A stretch of 11,409 nt of DNA from Candidatus Kaiserbacteria bacterium RIFCSPHIGHO2_02_FULL_54_11b (lineage in GTDB: Bacteria; Patescibacteriota; Minisyncoccia; Phycocordibacterales; UBA2100), in NCBI GenBank assembly GCA_001781275.1, contig MFLH01000019.1:741-12149 (forward strand), read 5' to 3'. The position numbers and the translations under genes were made by a program. Shown in pieces: positions 8,001 through 11,409 of the stretch. The notes under the pieces were generated by a model, which was given only the letters and a program-made list of their open reading frames with translations, did no database searches and was not told the origin of the DNA. Within the stretch, counting starts at the first letter, position 1. The number at the start of each line of letters is the position of its first letter.

Positions 8001-9251
8001 AGTGACAACAACATGTCCCAGACGACGGGCGGGGTATTTACCACGAATTATTTGAAGGCGACGAACTTCGGGTTAAGTGTCCCCACCGACGCTACCATTG
8101 ATGGCATATTGGTTGACGTGGAAAAGAGGAGCGATGCGGATGGTAACGATACTGTGTCGGACGCCGCCGCCAGGATCGTAAAAGGCGGGACCATAGGGAC
8201 AACAGATAAATCTAAAGCGGGCAATTGGGGTACGTCAAATGATTATATCGTGACCTACGGCTCGCCTACAGAAAAGTGGGGTTTGACGTGGACGCCGAGC
8301 GATATCAACGCTTCTAACTTCGGGTTTGCTATCGCGGCCACAGTCGGCACTCCTGGCGGTGCCCCAGATGTCGATATGATTCGAGTCAATGTCCACTACA
8401 CCACGGCTGGTGTGAGCGGCTCGAGTGGAGGCGCCTGGAGCTTTGGCGGAAATGCTTCTACGACCAATTTCACCATTGCCAATGGTACAACCACCGCGCC
8501 TTCCGGGCTCCTGTCTATCTCGGGGAATTACACCAACAATGTAGGGTTTACGCATAACTCGGGTAAGGTGTATCTCTCGGGTACCACCCAACAAACCGTC
8601 GCGGGGAATCTTACCAGCCCTTCGGCCTTTAATAATCTTGATATTCTAAATACTAGCGGTACGGGTGATGCCACGCAATCCGTCATCTTCTCTAACGCCG
8701 TTTCTGCATCAAGCACCTTCACCATGCTTCCTTCAACTTCGGCGCAATTTTTGGCGGGGGCCACCTCCACCTTCCAAAACATTGACTGGAACGGCATTGC
8801 GGCGGGCACGCGCGTCTGGCTACGCTCCTCAACTGCCGACTCTACCTGGGGGCTTAAGGTCCCTGGGACGCGTGTCGCTTCGTATGTCAACGCGCGGGAC
8901 TCAAACGCCTGTTCAAACGACGCTGATATTGAGGCAACAGAAAGCGTCAATGCGGGGGGCAACGCGTGTTGGAACTTTCCGATCGGTGTCACTGGTGGCG
9001 GAGCCGTCGGAGGCGGCTCAATAGAAAGCAGTGGATCTGCTCCGCCGGTAGGCGGCGGTACCCCATCTGGCGGCGAGGCTCCTGAATCGCCGCCATCGCC
9101 ACCACCTCCGGTCGAAGGCGGAGGCGGAGGCGGAGGCGGAGATGTCGGGTATAGAGGCGGAACAAGCAATCTCGCCGCGGTATTCTCCGCTCGTTCTTTT
9201 GAGCGCATCCTTCATGCAATCATCAAGGTGATCGGGTCGTTCCCTGGCTAA
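2034..9251 (+). CDS. Giant modular secreted surface protein (2405 aa) with beta-helix and duplicated beta domains
   Basis: The N-terminus is a Sec signal peptide: basic residues 2-16, a hydrophobic core at about 17-31 and likely cleavage after TEA or EAA (residues 35-36). The mature protein has three GF-P repeats (42-435), unit B1 (436-676), beta-rich sequence (677-1060), NosD-like beta-helix rungs (about 1063-1202) and further beta domains (1215-1635). Then come unit B2 (1637-1882), repeat C1 (1870-1946), an inserted D domain (1947-2131), repeat C2 (2132-2210) and a Gly/Pro stretch from 2318. The last 28 residues contain FERILHAIIKVIGSF. The mature chain has 20 cysteines in ten close pairs, implying disulfides. 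There is no LPXTG, dockerin or SLH motif, and no catalytic triad that I can recognise. Role is inferred as a cell-surface stalk or adhesin, possibly for host or surface contact. A polysaccharide-active function through the beta-helix is a weaker alternative. Confidence 0.9.
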   Translation: MKMTCRKSVYMNVLCKIGLILGVLVFLVLPVQTEAAVDVKKGTFYKKTSTGTQAVTGVGFTPKAIIFWATTQAVVGNANTNFTAYGFTAGSSSASVSVWSDAAGTSNTGRKNSVTNAIQLQVAGGTNAGEATLSSFDADGFTLNWSPADGNGYIIHYYAIGGSDIIAATTSSIFLDSTNAAPSVSNLGFQPDMLFFLNMGWVTATSTATTTGKLGIGFGDTTATQGGLGLLWEDNSNSSDTCSAQRVDQIEGLANRCNGLLFDSLGNINSFTANGFTLDISDLPDPMPSATFPVHFLALQGGSYKTGNFLKPTATGYATTTGLSFQPQGLMLLSRNQVAGNTVLAGGNLTLGAAASTTSAGTDQGVISINEPHNDQSPDPENRTSTTTIYTALKTTSNTLTGEADFTRFNSDGFTLNWTTADTTADEIIYWAIGNSYVTISGTCKQNDQSTNCTDTGAIKVAVNGVLQAETQATVAGTWSITGVAKPANGAIITVFIDGVASSEDRAVAVTKYDGTGDITSVELIEGRLSLGSVDNQTIANSDIATYDNSVAGDADIPIEVDAANDLVVDSNSSWTGEELYIGSGETYRPDSASSGNVATGNLENNGTITADGNTLTISGSWANSGTFTADTSRVTFNSATAETISGTLIGTSAFNKIEFNNSTGSWTVQNSASTTAANATDTFVIKNGTVTLGDGTTGIHVEVNGKVVIAGTAGETGTLQTAALTQGATTTVDINSNPTPATCANCTVQVGASSGAGQGNLKIRKNTVLRLNPRTTATASDTGIEVGSTGYLEIQGTQETTNTVFSRTQSTSNSVITVSGTPWSANQFNSMALRVSGPSNLAYGRIYDISATTNNTITINATTSPQDTNPSGTCSGNGLCTITPSITTMVTSSGADVGRYLYNVTKDKYYLIASTTNATDKIIIVNNLPDDFTTFVAGDDIEISDGIRANDTFEILDYAHVTAEGGVACTAAVNGSGEAYISATAGSESVIRYAHICNLGRGVSTVFGMSFDSVDGANANEGVTIEKSLLKKNYRNIYLTGASNNNGTKGVLENSIESTSNIAVLLDGAANANKLYGNRIFGGPNIGISLATSPKFNEISSNTISNFTLDGISLVDSNNNTISSNSVFRTGLNEANYGILISSSENNVLKANTVFSNQLWGIFLQSSANTTVASTTAFQNKRSNLVVVGSNDSTIFNTDAFASVETHSVTFGCSSDIARATLFGNSFHDNPSNGMVLESSAECQRVIGINESYGTLGANSEADLAYRLAGAPQIGPHRAYFYNTTFGSPTALMSEATMSGSFISRKHNGQTASTTIWANYVVQSDTPETPQNEAVDAFKYANNLWEKSATPHGYFGTGTEDSNLNYDLTTATLSGGPYHYRLVATSSAACTSALKFDVFRNTVAVGTASCGVEFTDSNGGVNTKFTIDGGTSTTYTAGDSYTFTVWDASNDTNTQKQIGLFTAVANQATSSISVPSGKTLELKGQSAGSNVTKVTRNEGSGGYKVEVAGTLDASNYSMEYLGNSIGQGLLLYNGATITSLNNGSFDNFAVNNGTGDSFIALNSDLVGAGQPSNVLDGLSFSNTNGNANCNVNATSTDATGFWEFTNYTGAFAGESTDCNDGAADPDPGQVKWTAVVNITVSGTIYSDEGQTPLNAAGKTIMLRVGTSTPGFFATTTVAGTGAWRIENLKSMSANATVRAWLDGDATFRAFSLTKASSTSNISNLDLYQNRLIIKREGTSAASTTITDLAAYDADDDADIQFSANGGALNVFKDQELHISAGNPFVPGGAVTLHGNASSTTDGSLHLDDNAAYSAGATTTLAGNWNADTGSLFISNGYDVVFNATTTGKTIAGTLTGANTFATTTFDGAGGGWTFSNNASTTGLTITVGSLTAPSGLLSIAGQYANNAGANGFTHNSGTVYFTGTSTVLSGTMTGNSAFNHVVFTGPVIADIPGSPASTASTTPTADCENVTGIGTQAWVTSTLTYCKASDNNMSQTTGGVFTTNYLKATNFGLSVPTDATIDGILVDVEKRSDADGNDTVSDAAARIVKGGTIGTTDKSKAGNWGTSNDYIVTYGSPTEKWGLTWTPSDINASNFGFAIAATVGTPGGAPDVDMIRVNVHYTTAGVSGSSGGAWSFGGNASTTNFTIANGTTTAPSGLLSISGNYTNNVGFTHNSGKVYLSGTTQQTVAGNLTSPSAFNNLDILNTSGTGDATQSVIFSNAVSASSTFTMLPSTSAQFLAGATSTFQNIDWNGIAAGTRVWLRSSTADSTWGLKVPGTRVASYVNARDSNACSNDADIEATESVNAGGNACWNFPIGVTGGGAVGGGSIESSGSAPPVGGGTPSGGEAPESPPSPPPPVEGGGGGGGGDVGYRGGTSNLAAVFSARSFERILHAIIKVIGSFPG
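2157..3338 (+). repeat. Three tandem 'GF-P' protein repeats (residues 42-435)
   Basis: Three units of about 120-140 residues share a pattern. Near the start is GFTPKAIIFWA, GFQPDMLFFLN or SFQPQGLMLLS. Near the end is DADGFTLNWSPAD, TANGFTLDISDLP or NSDGFTLNWTTAD. Each closes with a hydrophobic strand: IIHYYAIGG, PVHFLALQG or IIYWAIGNS. The units are 42-162, 163-302 and 303-435. They are diverged at DNA level, so the duplication is old. Function is unknown; similar GF-P units occur in phage tail and bacterial surface proteins, as far as I recall. Confidence 0.75.
3339..4061 (+). repeat. Unit B1, first copy of a ~240-residue domain pair (residues 436-676)
   Basis: Begins with an Ig-like strand series (VTISGTCKQNDQ, GTWSITG, ITVFIDG, AVAVTK). 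It continues through AGDADIPIEV and EELYIGSGETYRPDS and ends with GTSAFNKIEFNNSTGSW and NSASTT. The same order of landmarks recurs in B2 about 1200 residues later. Confidence 0.7.
5220..5639 (+). other. Right-handed beta-helix (NosD/PbH1-like) segment, residues 1063-1202
   Basis: About six rungs of 22-27 residues show the N-x-I/V-x-x-N-x-I/V and G-I-x-L pattern: NRIFGGPNIGISL, NTISNFTLDGISL, NSVFRTG, NYGILISSSENN, NTVFSNQLWGIFL and NLVVVGSNDS. This matches the parallel beta-helix repeats of NosD-type and carbohydrate-active proteins. I see no clear pectinase-type catalytic cluster, so a scaffold or sugar-binding role is as likely as an enzyme. Confidence 0.75.
6942..7679 (+). repeat. Unit B2, second copy of the B domain pair (residues 1637-1882)
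   Basis: Recapitulates B1 in order: ITVSGTIYSDEG, GAWRIENL, VRAWLDG, AFSLTK, LYQNRLIIKREG, DADDDADIQF, QELHISAGNPFVPGG, then GANTFATTTFDGAGGGW and NNASTT. Nucleotide identity with B1 is low by eye, which points to an old internal duplication. Confidence 0.7.
7641..7871 (+). repeat. Repeat C1 (residues 1870-1946)
   Basis: Runs GGGWTFSNNASTT, TAPSGLLSIAGQYANN, GFTHNSGTVYFTGT and GNSAFNHVVFTG. It overlaps the end of B2. It closely resembles C2 at 8427, including a 14-base identical DNA stretch (7710-7723 equals 8496-8509) encoding the APSGL segment, so this duplication is younger than the B pair. Confidence 0.75.
7872..8426 (+). other. Inserted D domain between the two C repeats (residues 1947-2131)
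   Basis: About 185 residues with a beta-sandwich-like pattern: TNYLKATNFGLSVP, ATIDGILVDVEKRS, KWGLTWTPSDINASNFGFA and DMIRVNVHYTT. This resembles a domain I know from bacterial and phage surface proteins (atIdGI-v-v-r, W-dins-nFG, vD-i-v-V-Y). It sits where C1 ends (VVFTG) and C2 begins (GGAWSF). In B1 the equivalent junction (IEFNNSTGSW) has no insert. Confidence 0.7.
8427..8663 (+). repeat. Repeat C2 (residues 2132-2210)
   Basis: Runs GGAWSFGGNASTT, TAPSGLLSISGNYTNN, GFTHNSGKVYLSGT and SPSAFNNLDILNTSG. It is the second copy of the C repeat. Confidence 0.75.
9117..9140 (+). repeat. (GGCGGA)4 hexamer tract encoding eight glycines
   Basis: Four perfect hexamers encode Gly 2362-2369 of the giant protein, just after a proline run (PPSPPPPVE). 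Gain or loss of a unit would keep the frame and change linker length by two glycines. The region looks like a flexible spacer before the C-terminal tail. Confidence 0.7.
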
Positions 9252-9260
9252 TGGTAGCTA

Positions 9261-9266
9261 TATAAT
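9261..9266 (+). promoter_or_regulatory. -10 box TATAAT, leaderless start predicted for 9274 gene
   Basis: A perfect TATAAT ends seven bases before the ATG at 9274, which puts the transcription start at or next to the first coding base. There is no Shine-Dalgarno sequence in the gap. No good -35 box is visible at a 16-18 base spacing, so the box is supported mainly by its position. Confidence 0.55.
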
Positions 9267-9273
9267 CTCGACC

Positions 9274-9645
9274 ATGAACCGTAACACGCTGATGATTTCG
9301 ATGGTGCTGGTGCTCCTTATAGCGAGTGGTGCGGCGTTCTATTTCTATCAGCAGGCGAATATATTGAAGTTGGAAACTAGCACTACTGTCGCACCTGAAG
9401 AAGTTACCGCGATCACTCTCAAGGTCGGGAAGCTCATTCTGCTTCCCGACGAGATACCAACTGTGGCGACGGTTTCCAACCCGGAGAAATTAAAAGACCA
9501 GCTGTTTTTTGCACGTGCAAAAGCCGGCGATAAAGTGCTGGTGTATACCATCGCGAAAAAAGTATATCTCTATGACCCAGTGAACAACATCATCGTCAAC
9601 GTGGCGCCGCTTAGCGTAGAAACGATGGCTTCCACCACGCCCTAG
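9274..9645 (+). CDS. Single-pass membrane protein of unknown function (123 aa)
   Basis: Residues about 6-25 (LMISMVLVLLIASGAAFYFY) form one transmembrane helix or uncleaved signal anchor. It is preceded by one arginine, so the rest is probably outside the membrane. A short Thr/Val linker leads to a compact domain at about 50-112 with VGKLILLPDEIPTVATV, NPEKLKDQLFFARAKAGD and KVLVYTIAKKVYLYDP. I recognise this domain as recurring in small hypothetical proteins of Patescibacteria (landmarks LP..E.PT.ATV, DPEKLK.Q.FF..A..GDK.L.Y), but I know no assigned function. There are no cysteines and no catalytic motif. It appears to be transcribed from its own -10 box at 9261, and the ATG at 9274 is chosen because it sits at the predicted transcript start. 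Confidence 0.85.
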   Translation: MNRNTLMISMVLVLLIASGAAFYFYQQANILKLETSTTVAPEEVTAITLKVGKLILLPDEIPTVATVSNPEKLKDQLFFARAKAGDKVLVYTIAKKVYLYDPVNNIIVNVAPLSVETMASTTP

Positions 9646-9684
9646 TTACCTCATAAAGTCAGAATTGTCGGGAACCAAATCGGA

Positions 9685-9701
9685 TCAAGGACGGTCCTTG
9701 A
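9685..9701 (+). promoter_or_regulatory. Perfect 17-bp palindrome upstream of gap
   Basis: TCAAGGAC-G-GTCCTTGA is a perfect inverted repeat with 8-base arms and a single central base. As RNA it would fold as a 7-bp stem with a CGG loop. It lies 66 bases before the dehydrogenase start and 40 bases after the preceding stop. It could be an operator, or a hairpin ending the upstream transcript; there is no T-run directly after it, so a standard terminator is unlikely. Confidence 0.55.
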
Positions 9702-9755
9702 ACGAGGCGGGTCGGATGGGTTTGTTATTCACAGAGACTTGCGTTTTTTTGGTGA

Positions 9756-9761
9756 TAGAAT
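9756..9761 (+). promoter_or_regulatory. Extended -10 box (TGA-TAGAAT), leaderless start predicted for gap
   Basis: TAGAAT is preceded by TGA (9753-9755), forming an extended -10 element that can work without a -35 box. Counting seven bases from its end gives exactly the A of the ATG at 9768. The bases between (CCCCGC) contain no Shine-Dalgarno sequence. Confidence 0.55.
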
Positions 9762-9767
9762 CCCCGC

Positions 9768-10787
9768 ATGGTAAAAATAGCAATCAATGGGTTTGGAAGG
9801 ATCGGGAGGGGATTCGTGCGCGCTCTTTTGCAGCACTCCCACCCAGCTGCGCAGGGGCTTGAGATCGTGGCGGTCAATGACCTTACGACACCGGCAAACC
9901 TCGCGTACTTACTCAAGTACGACTCCGTCTATGGTCGGGCGCCGTTTTCAGTCGAGAGCGTAGAAGGTGCCCTCGTGATTGATGGCAAGCAAATTCCCGT
10001 GGTCGCCGAAAAAGATCCGGCGAAATTACCGTGGCGCTCCATGGCGGTGGATATCGTTGTCGAATCTACGGGGCATTTTACAGATGGCACCAAGGCGCGG
10101 GCGCACATTGATGCGGGTGCAAAGAGAGTAGTTATCACGGCGCCTTCCAAAGGCGAAGGAGCTTCAATAATCATGATCGGCGCGAATGAAGAAAAATTCG
10201 GCACGGGAGATATTACATCAAATGCTTCGTGTACAACCAATGCGGCGTCCCCTCTCATCGGCATTCTCGACGAGGCGATCGGCATTGAGCGCGCTGTTCT
10301 CAACACCACACATGCGTACACCGCTTCGCAAGCGATCGTGGACGGCAGCGCGCCCGACGATTTCCGCCGCGGGCGCGCCGGAGCGATCAATCTCTCGCCA
10401 TCTTCGACCGGGGCAGCGAAGGCAACTGCAATCGCTTACCCGCAGCTCGCTGGCAAATTCGATGGCATCGCCGTGCGTGTGCCTGTGGCGGCAGGCTCGC
10501 TCGTGGATATCACCTTTGTCCCCAAGCGCGCGACTACGGTCGAAGAAGTGAATAGCGCTCTGCGCGCTGCCGCCACCACTGATCGCTGGAAGAGGGTCTT
10601 CGCGGTTTCCGATGAGCCGCTCGTTTCGAGTGATATCTTGGGATTGCCGTATGGGGCTATCGCCGATCTCACTATGACGCGCGTCGTGGATGGCACGCTC
10701 GTGAAGGTGCTCGCTTGGTATGACAACGAGATGGGCTATGCACATACATTGGTGGAGCATGTGCTTGAAGTCGCGCGCAGGTTGTAG
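9768..10787 (+). CDS. gap: Type I glyceraldehyde-3-phosphate dehydrogenase
   Basis: Catalyses oxidative phosphorylation of glyceraldehyde 3-phosphate to 1,3-bisphosphoglycerate in cytoplasmic glycolysis. Its 339 residues match the family's usual length. The NAD-binding NGFGRIGR is at 7-14, and Asp38 (AVND) is the residue that normally favours NAD over NADP. The catalytic SNASCTTNA has Cys155, and His182 (THAYT) lies 27 residues later, as in known enzymes. Phosphate-site landmarks are DFRRGRAG and SPSSTGAA (about 210-217), Arg237 (AVRVP) and WYDNEMGY (317-324). Departures from consensus are mild: NAASPL where NCLAPL is common, and VAAGSLVDI where many have TPNVSVVDL. The ATG at 9768 gives the expected start of the Rossmann fold and coincides with the predicted transcript start. 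The isomerase gene follows 27 bp later. Confidence 0.97.
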   Translation: MVKIAINGFGRIGRGFVRALLQHSHPAAQGLEIVAVNDLTTPANLAYLLKYDSVYGRAPFSVESVEGALVIDGKQIPVVAEKDPAKLPWRSMAVDIVVESTGHFTDGTKARAHIDAGAKRVVITAPSKGEGASIIMIGANEEKFGTGDITSNASCTTNAASPLIGILDEAIGIERAVLNTTHAYTASQAIVDGSAPDDFRRGRAGAINLSPSSTGAAKATAIAYPQLAGKFDGIAVRVPVAAGSLVDITFVPKRATTVEEVNSALRAAATTDRWKRVFAVSDEPLVSSDILGLPYGAIADLTMTRVVDGTLVKVLAWYDNEMGYAHTLVEHVLEVARRL

Positions 10788-10800
10788 GACATCGGATGTC
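10788..10800 (+). promoter_or_regulatory. 13-bp palindrome directly after the gap stop codon
   Basis: GACATC-G-GATGTC begins on the base after the TAG of the dehydrogenase gene. A third related hexamer (GACATT, 10802-10807) follows, so GATGTC could pair with either side. It could be an intercistronic hairpin that sets relative expression or mRNA ends, or a protein site. The stem is short (5 bp around CGG as RNA). Confidence 0.45.
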
Positions 10801-10814
10801 TGACATTGGGATAT

Positions 10815-11312
10815 ATGAAAATTTATTTAGCGGCGGATCACGGTGGGTACGAGTTGAAAAACAAATTGCTCGAATTTGTGCGCGAGCTCGGCTATGAGGT
10901 GGAGGATTGCGGCGCGTTTTCGCTCGACATGGAAGACGACTATCCACTCTTTATTCAGGCCGCGGCGCGCAAGGTGTCGGCCGATGTGGAAAGCGGTACG
11001 GACAGCCGCGCCATCGTCATCGGCGGATCGGGGCAAGGGGAGGCATTTGCGGCGAATCGCATTAGGGGAGTGCGTGCGGTCGTCTACTATGGAGAGCCCT
11101 TAAGGAAGCAGATAGATGCGAAGGGTAAGGAGCTCGATATGATCTCCTCCACGCGCGAACACAACAACTCCAACGTCCTTTCCCTCGCAGGGCGTTTTCT
11201 CTCTGAAAATGAAGCAAAAGCAGCTGTTCGAAGGTGGCTGGAAGCGCACTACGATAAGGCCGAGCGACACGAAAGGCGACACGCAATGCTTGAGGAAAAG
11301 GTATCCACATAA
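10815..11312 (+). CDS. rpiB: RpiB/LacAB-family sugar-phosphate isomerase (ribose-5-phosphate isomerase B-like)
   Basis: Predicted to interconvert ribose 5-phosphate and ribulose 5-phosphate in the non-oxidative pentose phosphate pathway. The 165 residues begin MKIYLAADHGGYELK, the family's N-terminal signature, which fixes the start at the ATG at 10815 rather than the TTG at 10806. The usual active-site Cys of CGTGIG-type enzymes is absent. The loop reads GGSGQGEAFAANR and carries Glu76, matching the mycobacterial-type enzymes in which a Glu is the catalytic base. REHNNSN and RHERR near the C-terminus match family anion-binding regions. Between GVRAVV and REHN there are about 13 residues more than in typical family members (around PLRKQIDAKGKELD). 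An allose- or galactose-phosphate isomerase activity cannot be excluded. The 27-bp gap to the dehydrogenase gene suggests one operon. Confidence 0.92.
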   Translation: MKIYLAADHGGYELKNKLLEFVRELGYEVEDCGAFSLDMEDDYPLFIQAAARKVSADVESGTDSRAIVIGGSGQGEAFAANRIRGVRAVVYYGEPLRKQIDAKGKELDMISSTREHNNSNVLSLAGRFLSENEAKAAVRRWLEAHYDKAERHERRHAMLEEKVST

Positions 11313-11333
11313 TGAGCGTATTGGACGTTGTTC

Positions 11334-11347
11334 CCTGCCGGGGCAGG
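11334..11347 (+). repeat. Inverted repeat CCTGC-CGGG-GCAGG
   Basis: A short GC-rich dyad lies between the isomerase stop and the next -10 box at 11349. It has no following T-run, so it is a poor intrinsic terminator. It overlaps where an upstream promoter region would be, so an operator is possible. Its loop again contains CGG. Confidence 0.35.
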
Positions 11348-11348
11348 C

Positions 11349-11354
11349 TATAAT
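11349..11354 (+). promoter_or_regulatory. -10 box TATAAT, leaderless start predicted for 11362 gene
   Basis: A perfect TATAAT ends seven bases before the ATG at 11362, the same geometry as at 9261. There is no Shine-Dalgarno sequence in between. TTGTTC at 11328 could be a weak -35 with a short 15-base spacer. Confidence 0.55.
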
Positions 11355-11361
11355 TGCAAGC

Positions 11362-11409
11362 ATGTATTTGCGCCGCTTGCCTGCGCTCGTTGTGTCGCTT
11401 GCGATTATT
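11362..11409 (+). CDS. Start of a gene with an N-terminal signal peptide or membrane helix (3' partial)
   Basis: Only 16 codons are in the window: MYLRRLPALVVSLAII. Two arginines followed by a hydrophobic stretch look like the start of a signal peptide or membrane anchor. The call rests on this pattern and on the TATAAT box seven bases before the ATG. Product unknown. Confidence 0.55.
   Translation, partial: MYLRRLPALVVSLAII

Noticed and set aside
8528..9208. 226-residue minus-strand open frame with a proline-rich run
   Set aside because: It lies wholly inside the giant gene and its prolines are the complement of the glycine-coding hexamers. It has no recognisable domain or ribosome-binding site.
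9744..9750. T7 run as part of an intrinsic terminator after the palindrome at 9685
   Set aside because: The T-run is 42 bases after the hairpin, too far for a standard terminator.
10218..10760. 180-residue minus-strand open frame
   Set aside because: It is antisense to the dehydrogenase gene, whose motifs are unambiguous.
10806..10814. TTG start three codons upstream for the isomerase
   Set aside because: The family's N-terminus begins directly at MKIYLAADH, and the extra residues MGY add nothing. The ATG at 10815 is preferred.
1..11409. CRISPR array, tRNA/rRNA genes, transposase or integrase
   Set aside because: No regularly spaced direct repeats, no tRNA-like or rRNA sequence and no recombinase motifs were seen; nearly all sequence is accounted for by coding genes.

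Overview
The window reads as a piece of a Candidate Phyla Radiation (Patescibacteria, probably Parcubacteria-like) genome of roughly even base composition. This is inferred from protein style, not from a marker gene. Two secreted proteins are rich in the GIGTTTP/ASTT/TSTT language typical of such genomes. A small membrane protein has a sequence type I know only from that radiation. Genes are tightly packed and all on the + strand, and several start right behind a -10 box with no ribosome-binding site. TGA ends the first gene, so the TGA-to-glycine code of Gracilibacteria/SR1 does not apply.

Layout. Positions 2-2029 hold the C-terminal 675 residues of a surface protein whose start lies upstream. 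It has fibre-like beta repeats, a conserved DVAE...GIALE module, a second short C-terminal module and a Pro/Thr/Asp tail. Four bases later, at 2034-9251, a 2405-residue secreted protein begins. In order it has a signal peptide, three 'GF-P' repeats, a B unit, a right-handed beta-helix, a second B unit, two C repeats separated by an inserted D domain, a Gly/Pro-rich stretch and a short amphipathic tail. The two genes are probably one operon encoding cell-surface or host-contact structures, but nothing in the sequence proves the target.

Positions 9274-9645 encode a 123-residue single-pass membrane protein of unknown function. Then follow two central carbon enzymes: type I glyceraldehyde-3-phosphate dehydrogenase (9768-10787) and an RpiB/LacAB-type sugar-phosphate isomerase (10815-11312). 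They are 27 bp apart and plausibly cotranscribed, linking lower glycolysis to the pentose phosphates. The window ends 16 codons into a further gene that starts with a signal or membrane segment (11362).

Regulatory picture. Three starts (9274, 9768, 11362) have a TATAAT/TAGAAT box ending 6-7 bases before the ATG, which predicts leaderless mRNAs. Three intergenic gaps near the enzyme genes each carry a short inverted repeat centred on CGG. No RNA gene, CRISPR array or mobile element was seen. The best candidates for something undescribed are the modular giant protein and its partner, the leaderless promoter layout and the CGG-centred palindromes.
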